Virus record (IMG/VR): IMGVR_UViG_3300044982_000128
Coordinates: 1-64,000 of that record
Source of the DNA: a virus
Length of the DNA stretch: 64,000 bases
Strand: one strand, 5' to 3'
In this document: piece after piece, positions 9,546-19,504 of the stretch
Position numbering within the stretch: the first letter of the stretch is position 1
Layout of the letters: every line of letters starts with the position of its first letter
The notes under the pieces: model-generated
Seen by the model: only the letters and a program-made list of their open reading frames with translations
The model's database searches: none
Told to the model about the DNA's origin: nothing
Program-made: the position numbers and the translations under genes

Positions 9546-12500
9546 AAAAGCCTGTCCTCCTAGCTCTGTTGCTCCTTCCCGCGCTAGCTTCGGCTCAGTC
9601 TATTCCTGCGGGCTATATTCAGGCCACGGCCACGGTCCCGATCCTCGCCAACGGATCTTTCGGTGCCGCCTGGACCAATCTTTCTTCTTCGCCTCAGCTC
9701 GGGCTTCTTGGCTGTGTTTCAACTTTTCAGACCACTGTCAACGGAACGATCGATTCCTTTGGAAAGTTTTCTGTTCTTCTCGCCGATCCCGGACAAATCT
9801 GTCCGTCGCCTTCGACATGGACTTTCACTTTCTCCTGCTACAAACCTCCGGGTGCGTTCATCACTCCGATCACAGTCACTGGAGCGGGCAGTGTCGACGA
9901 TATCTCTGCGCAGATCATCGCTGCTGCGCCAGCAAATATCTGTCAGGGGGGCGGAAGTGGCGGGCTCAACAGTTTCACTTCAGGTCCGTTTAATCCGTTC
10001 TTTACCACATCGCTGGGCTCGGATCCGACTCACAATCCCGCGCTAGCATTTACGGCTGAATCTAACCCAACTTTTACCTTTCCCGGAAACTTCACCTCCG
10101 GTTCTGCCCCGTGGGCCGCATGGACGCTGGCGCAAGGCTCGAATATCACTCTCACGCCGAGCGGCAATACCCTGACAATTGCGGCAACTGGAGGCAGCGG
10201 CGGCTGCACAACTTCAGGCGGAACGAACCAGCCGCAGGGTGCAAACGGTTCCGGCGGATGTTCGGCGATCACAACCCAGGTTGGCGGCACAAACCTGCTG
10301 ACGCCACTTTTGCCGAACGTTGTGGGCGCGGGAAGTGTTGCGGTTACCAACCCAAGCACCAATGAGATTTTGATAACCGGAACGCCTGTCGCACTCCAGA
10401 CCGCCATTACGCCGCCCGTGAGCGGCCAATACGTCGTCATTTATCCTACCGGAGTGAGTACGAGCGGGGCGAACAACAATTGTTTAGCTCCAGTTGCCAA
10501 TCTTCTTTCTGGCTACCTGATCATGCAGCAGCACACGGGGACATTTCCGCCCAGCGCCTGCTCGATCACCTGGACGTTCACGGGCGCACTTGCGGCACAA
10601 GCCCCTTGGGTTATCCCTGCCAACGTGACTGCGGTTTACGCAGCTTCGGTCAACGCCTACGCCACCGAACCCGTAACGGTTTCAGTTGGGGAAACGGAAA
10701 CGGTTTCCGGCGTTTCGCTCGTACCCTCTGTGCCTGCTGCTGCCCAACAGCCGTGGGATCTTCAACAAACGACCTCCGGCGTGACCGGGCTGACAGGAAC
10801 TACGCTTGGTACGGCCACAATCGTGGCTTCTCTGGGGCAATCCGGCACTGCGTCTCCTTATGCCGCGACCGAGTTCTATGTGAACACTTCGGCCTTGATC
10901 GTCTACTACGCAGGTACAGCGTCGCCCGTAAATTCGAACGTCCAGGTGGCTCCGCCGCTCTGCTATATCGCGGTCTCGAGCACCCTCTGTCTCGATTCGA
11001 ACTTTCCAGCTGCGCTCAACGCAACGCCAATCTCCGGGCTCGGTGCGCCGGGTCCGAATATCAACAAGCTCCAGGCGGTCTTTGACGGGGCGAGCTCGTC
11101 GGACTGCACGACCGGCGGGGGCTCGCACTTCAATCTCTGCCAGTCAACGGGTGCGGCCTGGGTCATCTGGGGCGGTGGTGGTGGGGGCGGTGACACGATC
11201 ACAAGCCCCGGCGGAACGCTTACGGTCGGCGGGACCTCGACCAATACCACGCTTGACCTGGCGCTTGGCCATGCCAACGCCTGGAGCGCGCTCCAGGGTT
11301 ATAGTGCCGGCATCAATCTCTCCGGCGGGTCCTCACCGTTTGAGTTGGGCGGCAGCGCCGGCACGGCGGGTCAATGCCCGATCTCCGGCGGCGCCGGCGT
11401 CACCCCGAGCTGGGGCAGCTGCGCGAGTGCGGGCGTAGCCTCGATAGACACGCTGACCGGGGCTTTCACGTTCTCAGGCGCCGGCGTGAGCCATATCGGC
11501 AATGCCTACACCTTCTCGGGAACCGGCAGCGGCGTGTCCCTGCTCAACGGCCTCTCGGGAGCCCTGAGCCTCACCTCAACAGGCTCGACTGTGACCATTA
11601 CGCCCAGCGGCTCGACGATCGATCTTGAGACTTCAGGGTCGGGAAGCGGCGCGATTGCCTCAAACGCCACTTTCGTTTTCACCGGCACATCAATCAATGA
11701 CGATGACCACAATGCCCTCGAACCCCTCGTTTCAGTGAGCAGTTGGTCTACTTCAAGTTCTATCGTGTCATTTGTAAACACAGGCACGAACGGATTTGCG
11801 GCAGGCGATTGGGTAAACGCGAGGTTCTTGACCGGATGGCCTGCTGTACCTTCGGGCATGGCGCTCGGAACCGGACATACCTTGTTTCAGGTTCTGTCTT
11901 CGGGCCTGAGTGCGACAACTTTCCAAATTAATGTTGGATCACTTACTCCTGGTACCTGCCCCTCGTCATGCGGTTCGATGGCTACCGCGATGAATAACTT
12001 TCCGTTTCTTACTACAAATCGGGCATCCTTCCCGACCGCCGCGTTAGCTAATACATCAGTATTTGTTCCTGCTCCAGTGACCATCGCAGGTATCAATTCA
12101 AACTACACCGCTTACCTTCATCCCCTCAGTCCAGCAGTGACGGGTACTCCTGCTTATCTGTTTATTAACGACCACGGCAATGACGATGCGCTTTGTACTT
12201 CTCCGGCTTCTGTGCAGTCAAGCTATCAAGGCGTATTCGCAAAAGCCCATACCGATGGCTATATTGTCGTGGTAGGTACTGGCATCGTGGCTTCGTTCAA
12301 TCAGGTCACCGGCTGCGGAACCGCCTGGCAGTACTGGCTGCAGAATCACCAGTGGCTCATTAACCAGGGAAAAACCTCGCTCAACCGCTCGAGCGGGCAG
12401 TACTGGGATATTCTTGTCGACACCTCCTCGGCGTCTCCTGATGGGTTCAATACCAACTTCCTGGCTTCCTCGGGAGGCCCGGGCCCGTCCGCCGTTGAAG

Positions 12501-13243
12501 GCATGGCGAACGCCAGCGCTTCGGCGATCTACACGGGCGGTGCGACGCCGGTGAATTACAAAGGTTGGTACTGGGGTGCTCCCTCTAGTCAGGGAACGGG
12601 CGCATCGCAGGCCAACGGCTACATCTTCCAGCCGAGTGCCGATAGCGAGTTTTCGACCCTCTGGCTCGGCGCATCCGGTACCGAAATTGCCGCCGTCAAC
12701 ACGACAGACAACCGTTTCTACGTCTTCAATAAGGAAGTCATCGGCAATGGCAACAGCGACTGCCCGGCGGGCGCGATGTTTTGCGTGGGCTCGGGCGGCT
12801 ACATGCGCATCACTTCGGCCGGCGCGGCGTTTCTGACCGACATCACTGACGCCGGCGCGGCGGCGGGCAGCGGGACGAACTGCCTTCAGATTGACACGGT
12901 GGGCCACATCACGAACACGGGCGCTACCTGCACACAAGATATCTGCACTGTCACCCAAGCTCTCAGCACGACCAGCATCGCGCCGGGAGGCTTGAATACC
13001 ACAACGGCGACTTGTACAGGAGCGACCGTTGGAGATATTCCCGACTGCAAATACACGGTCAGCGCTGGGGGATCAGGGATCGTGGGCTATGACGTATCAG
13101 CCAACTCAGGCAATGTATTGACAACCGATGTGCCAACTGTGCAGAGTTCCAACACCATCACTATCAATCAGACCAGTTCTTTGCTCAACACTCTCACGTT
13201 CACTCCGGGTGCCATGTCGATGAAATGCAGGATCACGAGGTAA
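9542..13243 (+). CDS. Giant tail fibre/receptor-binding protein with signal peptide
   Basis: A 1233-residue, Gly/Ser/Thr-rich beta protein. It starts with a classic signal peptide (MKKPVLLALLLLPALASAQS, residues 1-20), which is odd for a virion protein. Repeating strands with Gly-rich loops run to about residue 720. A more globular C-terminal part (from about residue 860) contains LFINDHGNDDAL, weakly reminiscent of SGNH-hydrolase turn motifs; no full triad was identified. ATGA overlap with the ejection protein gene ties it to the virion operon. Probably an adhesin or fibre; export would be unusual. Confidence 0.65.
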   Translation: MKKPVLLALLLLPALASAQSIPAGYIQATATVPILANGSFGAAWTNLSSSPQLGLLGCVSTFQTTVNGTIDSFGKFSVLLADPGQICPSPSTWTFTFSCYKPPGAFITPITVTGAGSVDDISAQIIAAAPANICQGGGSGGLNSFTSGPFNPFFTTSLGSDPTHNPALAFTAESNPTFTFPGNFTSGSAPWAAWTLAQGSNITLTPSGNTLTIAATGGSGGCTTSGGTNQPQGANGSGGCSAITTQVGGTNLLTPLLPNVVGAGSVAVTNPSTNEILITGTPVALQTAITPPVSGQYVVIYPTGVSTSGANNNCLAPVANLLSGYLIMQQHTGTFPPSACSITWTFTGALAAQAPWVIPANVTAVYAASVNAYATEPVTVSVGETETVSGVSLVPSVPAAAQQPWDLQQTTSGVTGLTGTTLGTATIVASLGQSGTASPYAATEFYVNTSALIVYYAGTASPVNSNVQVAPPLCYIAVSSTLCLDSNFPAALNATPISGLGAPGPNINKLQAVFDGASSSDCTTGGGSHFNLCQSTGAAWVIWGGGGGGGDTITSPGGTLTVGGTSTNTTLDLALGHANAWSALQGYSAGINLSGGSSPFELGGSAGTAGQCPISGGAGVTPSWGSCASAGVASIDTLTGAFTFSGAGVSHIGNAYTFSGTGSGVSLLNGLSGALSLTSTGSTVTITPSGSTIDLETSGSGSGAIASNATFVFTGTSINDDDHNALEPLVSVSSWSTSSSIVSFVNTGTNGFAAGDWVNARFLTGWPAVPSGMALGTGHTLFQVLSSGLSATTFQINVGSLTPGTCPSSCGSMATAMNNFPFLTTNRASFPTAALANTSVFVPAPVTIAGINSNYTAYLHPLSPAVTGTPAYLFINDHGNDDALCTSPASVQSSYQGVFAKAHTDGYIVVVGTGIVASFNQVTGCGTAWQYWLQNHQWLINQGKTSLNRSSGQYWDILVDTSSASPDGFNTNFLASSGGPGPSAVEGMANASASAIYTGGATPVNYKGWYWGAPSSQGTGASQANGYIFQPSADSEFSTLWLGASGTEIAAVNTTDNRFYVFNKEVIGNGNSDCPAGAMFCVGSGGYMRITSAGAAFLTDITDAGAAAGSGTNCLQIDTVGHITNTGATCTQDICTVTQALSTTSIAPGGLNTTTATCTGATVGDIPDCKYTVSAGGSGIVGYDVSANSGNVLTTDVPTVQSSNTITINQTSSLLNTLTFTPGAMSMKCRITR

Positions 13244-13245
13244 CG

Positions 13246-15390
13246 ATGAACGTTCTCAAAACTGCAATCCTCGCAGCTCTTCTGCTGATTCCGTTATCGC
13301 TGGCGGCGCAGGTGTCGAACCCGCAGATCATCATCGTCAGCGCCGATCCCTCGGGAACTACACCCTGCAATTTACCGTGGCGCTGGAACGCACTGGGAAG
13401 CGGGGATATCTGGTATCCAGGCAGCCCCAGCGGCGGGAGTTGCACGTGGACACAACTTGGCAGCGGCGGTGGAGGGACCGGCAACCTTAGCGGTACACTA
13501 ACCACCAACTCGCCCTTATACGGGTCCGCAGTTCACACGGTCTCCAGCCTTCCGACGAATGTGTTCGGCAGCGAGTTCTTTGACGGAGCGGGTGATATTC
13601 CAACCATTGTGCCGCCTTTCGCGGTCGATGTGACCCAAGCACCATACAACGCAAAGTGCGACGGACATTCAGATGATTCAGCAGCGATTCAGGCTGCATT
13701 GGATAACAATCCGGCAGTGTTTATTCCAACCGGACCGTCGGCCCCCACACAATGCCAGATTCCAGAGGGGATAACACTGTGCAGTAGCAGCAACCATTTT
13801 CAATACAACGCCCTGTATGGGAATAACCAGTATCTAGGGTATACCGGCACAGGGATCGCGGTTTATCTGGGGAACTGCCCGTCAAGCGGTTTCTCAATGG
13901 TTAGGGACACAAACATAGATGCCAGCTTGTCTTCAGGGACGCCGACTGCCTTTCAAACGGGTTTGTGGGCCAATCTTATCAACGATGCTGACAGCTTGCC
14001 GGCCGATAGCACATCCATAACCTCGTCGGACCAGCACGTTTATGTCCAAAACTATAACGGCACAGGGTCGGTCAGCATGGACGCTGACGGGATCATCCTC
14101 AATTCGGTCTTCGTTGGCAATCTTACTTTTGGGGATGAGAACGACATTGTTGAGACGACTCATTTTGATGGTAAGTTGACGCTGCCCGGAGGGAACGGTT
14201 TTGTAACCGTGGATAATGCCATCTTTGACGGGGGCGTATCTGTAGAGGTCAATGCGGGTCTAGTAGTGATTGGCGGTCGGTATGCCACGGCGTCAGGTCC
14301 GGTGTTTTCGCTGGCTGACGGCTCAAGCGTGACCTTCGTCAACGCGCAAATCAACGCCGCTGGCGGGGTAGCAATTGCGCTTTCAACCGACAACGGTACG
14401 TTGAACGTGAACGGCAATGTGGTGCTCGACACCAACGCGAGCACCATTACGGGAACAGCTTCAGGTGGGGTATTGAGCGTGAATCCAACTGATGCTGCCA
14501 GCTACACACGGACGTTCGGCTATCCCACGACTACTCAGTCCAATGTCGTCGCCATAGATTCCAACGGGAAACTTTACAACAACTCGGCTCCGTCGATATC
14601 GGCTGCAAACATGACGAGCTTTCCAACCTTCAATCAGAACACCACCGGGAGCGCGGCAAAGATCACATCGAACGGCACCGCGAACCAAGTCTGGGGCATG
14701 AACTCAGGCGGTTCGGCGCAGGGATGGCAGACGGCTGCGAGCAGTAGTAAGTTCCCTTACAAGATTTTCCAAAGCGACCAGACTCAATTCGCGTCGGGCA
14801 CGTCGTGGACGTACACGTTTCCCAACGCTTTGCAGTCTTCCGGTGCCACCGCAATGTTGATCTTCGCCGCAGATGCGAGTGGATCATTTACCGGACCTTC
14901 TGGTTGGACATGTTCGATCAATGTCAGCAGCGGAACAAATTACCCGCGCCTAGTGGTTTGCATCGTCGCTAGTGCTGGGCAGACCACGGCTAGTTTCTCG
15001 GTTGCAAATACAGCATCTCCCTCTCTCCGTTTCTACGAGCTTGGCGGCACACGCACCTTCGACATAACTTCAGGAACGCAATACACGACCGGCTCGCCAA
15101 CGACCATAGGATTACCTTCAATCACACCGACCTCAGGTGCCGCCGTTTGGGCAATATGCACAGCGGTGGGCCCGAACAGCACAGGAATGACGCTCGTGCA
15201 ACTACCGCTTGGTCGGCCAGATTGGTCACCTGCCGACGTGCTGAATACGAATGCGACTGGGCGCGTTCTCCTCGGTGGGGTCTACGACTATGCAAGCGAC
15301 GGCACCGCTATTCAGCCGCCTCAACTTGAACCGTACTTCTCAGCCTTTTCAGGTAGCGGTCTTTCTTGCGCAACCTTTTCAATCAAATGA
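13246..15390 (+). CDS. Tailspike with pectate-lyase-type beta-helix, signal peptide
   Basis: A 714-residue protein. Residues 1-21 are a signal peptide (MNVLKTAILAALLLIPLSLA). Near residue 133 it has YNAKCDGHSDDSAAIQAAL, the entry motif of the pectate-lyase-3 superfamily of right-handed beta-helix tailspikes; the following 300 residues have the matching repeats. Such spikes bind or cleave surface polysaccharide. GAGGTAACG precedes the ATG three bases after the upstream stop. The ATG of the next gene overlaps its stop. Confidence 0.75.
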   Translation: MNVLKTAILAALLLIPLSLAAQVSNPQIIIVSADPSGTTPCNLPWRWNALGSGDIWYPGSPSGGSCTWTQLGSGGGGTGNLSGTLTTNSPLYGSAVHTVSSLPTNVFGSEFFDGAGDIPTIVPPFAVDVTQAPYNAKCDGHSDDSAAIQAALDNNPAVFIPTGPSAPTQCQIPEGITLCSSSNHFQYNALYGNNQYLGYTGTGIAVYLGNCPSSGFSMVRDTNIDASLSSGTPTAFQTGLWANLINDADSLPADSTSITSSDQHVYVQNYNGTGSVSMDADGIILNSVFVGNLTFGDENDIVETTHFDGKLTLPGGNGFVTVDNAIFDGGVSVEVNAGLVVIGGRYATASGPVFSLADGSSVTFVNAQINAAGGVAIALSTDNGTLNVNGNVVLDTNASTITGTASGGVLSVNPTDAASYTRTFGYPTTTQSNVVAIDSNGKLYNNSAPSISAANMTSFPTFNQNTTGSAAKITSNGTANQVWGMNSGGSAQGWQTAASSSKFPYKIFQSDQTQFASGTSWTYTFPNALQSSGATAMLIFAADASGSFTGPSGWTCSINVSSGTNYPRLVVCIVASAGQTTASFSVANTASPSLRFYELGGTRTFDITSGTQYTTGSPTTIGLPSITPTSGAAVWAICTAVGPNSTGMTLVQLPLGRPDWSPADVLNTNATGRVLLGGVYDYASDGTAIQPPQLEPYFSAFSGSGLSCATFSIK

Positions 15391-17861
15391 AGCAACTTCT
15401 CCTCATCTTCGTAGCCCTGCCCCTGATGGCGCAAAGCCCGTCAGGCCTGCTGAATACCAATCGCTATCCGGCGCCGGGGTGGACAGCAGCAGGAGCGGGC
15501 ACCATACCGGCGAGAACGACGATCTGCACATCGCTCACGTCCTCGGCAACGCCTTCTGCGGTGGCCTCTGCCATCACGTCCTGTCCGTCCGGTGAAACCG
15601 TTTCTCTGGGAGCAGGGACGTACAACTGGTCAACGTCGCTCATTATTTCGGCGCAAACCCTCAACGTGACTCTTCGAGGCGCGGGACCAAAGAGCACCAT
15701 CCTGAAGTTCTCAGGCACCAGCACGAATTGCCTTGGCATCGGCCCCACGGCCATCTGTCCCTACAATGGCGACTCCAACGCTCTCGGAGGCACTTCGAAC
15801 TTCTGCGCATGGACGGCGGGTTACTCGGCCGGAACAACGGTCCTGACGGCAGGGACTTGCTCGGCGGGATCTCTATCCAATCTTCATGTCGGTTCTCTGC
15901 TGATGCTGAGCCAGAACGACGATTCGACCGACACCGGAAACGCTCTGTTCAACGGAACGACAACCTACTCGCAACAAGGAGATGGAGGAAACGTCATTCC
16001 GGGTCAGTCCCAGACTCAGCTTGTGAGCGTAACTAATATCTCGGGAACAAGCATTACCATCTCTCCCGCGATCTATGCCCCGCAATGGTCCTCGGGCAAG
16101 AGTCCGCAAATGTCCTTCTCCTCTTCCCTGCCCTTGAATGGATTTGGGCTGGAGAACCTGACCGTCGATACGTCTTCCGTTCCTTCCTCCAGCCAGAACG
16201 CGGCCATGATTCAGTTTGTCTGGGCTACGAATTCCTGGGTCAAGAACGTCTCGATGATCAACTCGACTTCGGGAGCGTTTCACAAGCATGTCTGGGTTGC
16301 CGACTCCTCGCACATCACAGTCAGGGATTCCTACATGTATGGGGCCGATCCATCTTCGGAGGGTTATGGAGTGGATTTCTGGGAGTCCGCCGATAACCTC
16401 GCCGAGAACAATATCTGCCAGCACATGCCGACCTGCGAAATCATGGAGGGGGGAGCGGGAAACGTCTTTGGGTACAACTATGCCGTCGATAACTACTACA
16501 ACAACGGCGATCCCCAGTGGCAGCAGTGCGATCAGTTCCATCACAACGCGGGAGACTATTACAATCTCTGGGAAGGCAACATCGGCATCTGCCACACCGA
16601 AGATTCGATTCACGGCACAGCTTTTGCCAATACGGTCTTCCGCAACGCTCTGAGCGGCTTCGATCCCTCGACTTCCACCACCAAGACGCAGAACAACCTG
16701 ACGTTCAACACGATGGGTTACGCGCGGTATGCAAACTACGTGGATAACGTCCTCGGATACGGCGGTCATGCCACGAGCTATCAGTACAACATGGCCTCGA
16801 CAACGGACTGCGGGATCGGCAATTCCGGCATGGTGTTTCTGTGGGGCGATACAGGGCAGATCGGGTCTGAGTATTCCTCAACCTGCTATGGCGGAACCCT
16901 GAGTCCTCCCGGCCCGGTTCCCAACGACATCGTAAGCAATGCGGGACCGGCCTTCTCTTCGATGGTCTGCGGCAACTGGGATGCTGTCACGGCCGGGATA
17001 CATACCTGCGCAACAGCTTCGAGCGCATCGACGTATCCAGGTCTTTCGAGTCCTTCAACCTCATACGCCAGCTATCCCTCGTTCTATCGCTCCGGCACGC
17101 CGGCATGGTGGAACTTCCCTTCCGGCCTGCTTGCGCCCTATCCGGGCATCGGGTCCGAAGTGACTGGAGGAAATATCTCCGGAACCAGCGGAACGGCTTA
17201 TCTGAATCCCGCAGCGAACAATTATCTCAATAACCTTGGGGGCCTGACGAACGGGTCTACGGGCTCCCTGCAATCGAGCTTCGATGGCAGCGTGTATTAC
17301 TCAGGCGCCGGAACGGTCAATCTCACGGTGGCGACTGCCGGCAGCGGGACCGGAACCATCACAGGCTCGAACTGCGCCAACGGCAACTATGCCAGCGCTA
17401 CCTCCGTCACCTGTACAGCGACGGCCACGGGCGGTTCAACTTTATCGTCGGTTGCGGGAACCGGCAGCGCCTCTGGCTGCACGTCTTCCCCCTGCACCTT
17501 CAGCCTGACCACGCCAAGCACGTATACCGCGACGTTCACGGGCGGCACGGCAACCTGCGGCAACCCTTACCAGAATGGTCCGAACTACTCAGGCAGCTAC
17601 GCAGTCCCGCCGACCATTCTTCCTTTGTCTGTCGGGTTCACTTCGCCAACCACCGGATGCGCGATGCACGCGACGTTCGATGGATCGGCACCGACCTGCT
17701 CCAGTGCTTCCTATTCCGGGTCGAGTTCGCTTTCGAGTTCGACCGTGATTCGCGTCATTGCCTGCCAGACGGCGTACACCAGTTCTTCGATCATCGGCGG
17801 GACATGGACGTTTACCGGCCTGGCACCGCCGCCCATCAGTATCATCGTGTTAGGAGATTGA
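15387..17861 (+). CDS. Beta-helix surface/fibre protein with signal peptide and chitobiase-type C-terminal domain
   Basis: An 824-residue protein. Residues 1-16 form a short signal peptide (MKQLLLIFVALPLMAQ). Parallel beta-helix-like repeats run through the middle (VNVTLRGAGPKSTILKF-type start near residue 90, then hydrophobic-Asn-Gly turns). Residues about 725-808 have paired-Cys strands (SVGFTSPTTGCAMHATFDG) typical of the chitobiase/hexosaminidase C-terminal-like domain. Coupled by ATGA to the tailspike. Likely a third carbohydrate-directed tail or secreted protein. Confidence 0.65.
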   Translation: MKQLLLIFVALPLMAQSPSGLLNTNRYPAPGWTAAGAGTIPARTTICTSLTSSATPSAVASAITSCPSGETVSLGAGTYNWSTSLIISAQTLNVTLRGAGPKSTILKFSGTSTNCLGIGPTAICPYNGDSNALGGTSNFCAWTAGYSAGTTVLTAGTCSAGSLSNLHVGSLLMLSQNDDSTDTGNALFNGTTTYSQQGDGGNVIPGQSQTQLVSVTNISGTSITISPAIYAPQWSSGKSPQMSFSSSLPLNGFGLENLTVDTSSVPSSSQNAAMIQFVWATNSWVKNVSMINSTSGAFHKHVWVADSSHITVRDSYMYGADPSSEGYGVDFWESADNLAENNICQHMPTCEIMEGGAGNVFGYNYAVDNYYNNGDPQWQQCDQFHHNAGDYYNLWEGNIGICHTEDSIHGTAFANTVFRNALSGFDPSTSTTKTQNNLTFNTMGYARYANYVDNVLGYGGHATSYQYNMASTTDCGIGNSGMVFLWGDTGQIGSEYSSTCYGGTLSPPGPVPNDIVSNAGPAFSSMVCGNWDAVTAGIHTCATASSASTYPGLSSPSTSYASYPSFYRSGTPAWWNFPSGLLAPYPGIGSEVTGGNISGTSGTAYLNPAANNYLNNLGGLTNGSTGSLQSSFDGSVYYSGAGTVNLTVATAGSGTGTITGSNCANGNYASATSVTCTATATGGSTLSSVAGTGSASGCTSSPCTFSLTTPSTYTATFTGGTATCGNPYQNGPNYSGSYAVPPTILPLSVGFTSPTTGCAMHATFDGSAPTCSSASYSGSSSLSSSTVIRVIACQTAYTSSSIIGGTWTFTGLAPPPISIIVLGD

Positions 17862-18248
17862 ATGCGATTAACTGAACTTGAGCCGCAATTCATGCGCTAC
17901 GAAACACGCATCCCGGAGCCAGAAACCGGCCGCGCTCCAACTGACCTTCAGCAATATCTGCATCAGGTTGACACTCTGTCCGAAGCGCAAGGCATTCAGT
18001 TTCTTTGCCCTGTTTGCTTCCTCAAAAACAACGGGCCAATCGGAACGCATCTGATAGAAGTTTCATTCGCTGGAAGAGGAGTGGCCGACGATCAGGGAAG
18101 CCATAATTGACAAGGCCAGCCAAGCCGATGGAATACATCTGGTACGGGGTACTCGGACCTTACAACCACGCCCTCAATCCTCATCGATCCCGCCAAGCCC
18201 GCTTGCGATGGCTGGCACGGATTCATCACGAACGGAGAGATTCAATGA
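17862..18248 (+). pseudogene. Small zinc-binding phage protein interrupted by an in-frame TGA
   Basis: The frame from 17862 encodes 82 residues with IQFLCPVCFLKNN and GRGVADD, then a TGA at 18108-18110. The same frame continues without a gap to 18248 and encodes SRWNTSGTGYSDLTTTPSIL and a final DGWHGFITNGE. Together they look like one 128-residue family often seen in phages (a CPxC motif followed by a WHGF-NG end, similar to DUF6527-type proteins). The final TGA overlaps the ATG of the next gene (ATGA), the junction style of this genome, so the full-length frame was probably the original gene. Mutation, sequence error or readthrough cannot be separated here. Confidence 0.7.
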
Positions 18249-18661
18249 AATTCCTCTTGCTCATCCTCGTTCTGTTCGGCTGCAATCTAGCAGTTGCACA
18301 GGCGGCTACCGCCCACACCGCCACCTACTCCATCAACAATGCAGGCTGCTCAACCACCGTTGCCTGTACCGCGCAAATCTATGCGATTGTGATTCCTTCC
18401 GGGACTTGCCCCGCAATCGGGGATGCGTCCTACGTCGAAATTCAGTCAACTCTCGCGCCAGACAGCACCACAGCCACCAACGCTCACTGGGATTACGTCG
18501 ATTCCCGCTCGGTTCTTGTATCGGGGCAAATCTATTGCGCTTATGCGACTTCCACGCCTACAGGAGGTGGACCTAGCCCTGCTAGTGTTTTGTTTCAAGG
18601 AACGATTCCCACATCGACGGTAACTCTTCCAGCGCCGGGAATCAGCGTGACGTTGAAATGA
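18245..18661 (+). CDS. Small secreted protein, unknown
   Basis: A 138-residue protein. GGAGAG lies just upstream of the ATG, which overlaps the stop of the interrupted gene. Signal peptide MKFLLLILVLFGCNLAVAQA, then a Thr/Ser/Cys-rich beta domain with four cysteines. Similar in style to the three fibre proteins upstream. Function unknown; a secreted or virion-surface beta protein. Confidence 0.65.
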   Translation: MKFLLLILVLFGCNLAVAQAATAHTATYSINNAGCSTTVACTAQIYAIVIPSGTCPAIGDASYVEIQSTLAPDSTTATNAHWDYVDSRSVLVSGQIYCAYATSTPTGGGPSPASVLFQGTIPTSTVTLPAPGISVTLK

Positions 18662-18885
18662 CAGATGCAGTAACCATCGCTCTGATCGCCGCCGCCCCCG
18701 GCGCTCTCGGGTCGTTCGTAGCGGCATGGCTGGGCTGGCTGAACCGGCAGAAGATCGCCCATGTCGAGCATTCCATGAACAGTTTGCTGGATAAGCGCGT
18801 AGAGGACGCAGACCAGCTTGGGGAAGCAAGAGGCAGAGCAGCAGGAGCAGAGACGGAAAGAACGCGCAAAGAGGAGCATTCGTGA
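18658..18885 (+). CDS. Membrane-anchored coiled-coil protein, possible lysis accessory
   Basis: A 75-residue protein, ATGA overlap. One N-terminal transmembrane segment (IALIAAAPGALGSFVAAWLG, residues 6-25) followed by a charged helix. Such proteins are common near phage endolysins and may act as holin or inner spanin; no specific family is certain. The endolysin is about 2.6 kb downstream. Confidence 0.6.
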   Translation: MTDAVTIALIAAAPGALGSFVAAWLGWLNRQKIAHVEHSMNSLLDKRVEDADQLGEARGRAAGAETERTRKEEHS

Positions 18886-18938
18886 TGGGCTGTCCTGTAC
18901 ATAGGAGTCGCGTAACAGGCGACAGCGGAGAGTGAGCC

Positions 18939-19319
18939 GTGCCCAACTTAGGACGCAGACGGGGTGATGGAGTGGGCTATCAGCATGGGTCTGGAAGCAC
19001 TGACATGGAACTTGCGTTGGTGCAGGCCGAGGTAGAGAGAATCGGCCCCATCGTCCGCGACCACGCAGACCGCATTGATGATCTTGAGGCTTCCCGCGAC
19101 AGAATCAAGGGAATGTTCATCGTCCTCGTCGTTCTGCAAAGTCTGGTCTTCATCCTTGTAGGCGCATTGTTCGGATGGGGCTTGAATCACATGACTTTCC
19201 ACTCAGATTATGAGCCACGAGAGCCGCATTCTAGCGTACAATCTCAACCAACAGATTCGCAGATGACTCAAGATGAACCCAAGGAAATACAGGCCCCCAT
19301 CGTCAATGACAAGAGGTGA
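18939..19319 (+). CDS. Membrane protein with N-terminal coiled coil, lysis region
   Basis: A 126-residue protein from a GTG preceded by GGAGAG. An alternative ATG at 19005 would remove 22 residues and has GGAAG upstream. The core is a coiled coil (ELALVQAEVERIGPIVRDHA), one transmembrane segment (MFIVLVVLQSLVFILVGALF) and a polar tail. Candidate holin or spanin component by position only. Confidence 0.55.
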   Translation: MPNLGRRRGDGVGYQHGSGSTDMELALVQAEVERIGPIVRDHADRIDDLEASRDRIKGMFIVLVVLQSLVFILVGALFGWGLNHMTFHSDYEPREPHSSVQSQPTDSQMTQDEPKEIQAPIVNDKR

Positions 19320-19324
19320 CTGAA

Positions 19325-19504
19325 ATGGGCACAGCTCCGAATTGCGGCGGCATTAACCAACCACCCTGCAAGCCAACCAGCGCAGATGAAACCTACACGG
19401 GCGAGCAGATGGATGCTTATGGCTGGGCCTGCTACCGGAAGGGTCTGCGCGACGGGGACAGCGGGAAGGTCCGGCAGTACCAGAAAGAGCAGGGCAAACC
19501 CTAG
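19325..19504 (+). CDS. Small Cys-containing protein, unknown
   Basis: A 59-residue protein with CGGINQPPC near the N-terminus. The ATG at 19325 has AGAGGTG seven bases upstream; a GTG at 19316 overlapping the previous stop is the alternative. Its stop overlaps the stop of the opposing small gene. No function recognised. Confidence 0.5.
   Translation: MGTAPNCGGINQPPCKPTSADETYTGEQMDAYGWACYRKGLRDGDSGKVRQYQKEQGKP

Noticed and set aside
12218-12958. A 246-codon minus-strand frame
   Set aside because: Antisense to the fibre gene, strongly Arg-rich as expected from reading the complement of a GC-rich frame.
15873-16769. A 298-codon minus-strand frame
   Set aside because: Antisense to the beta-helix protein; no motif, no promoter or ribosome-binding site.
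18108-18110. TGA read as a sense codon across the phage
   Set aside because: Many genes end with TGA in tight ATGA overlaps, so a general recoding is not plausible.
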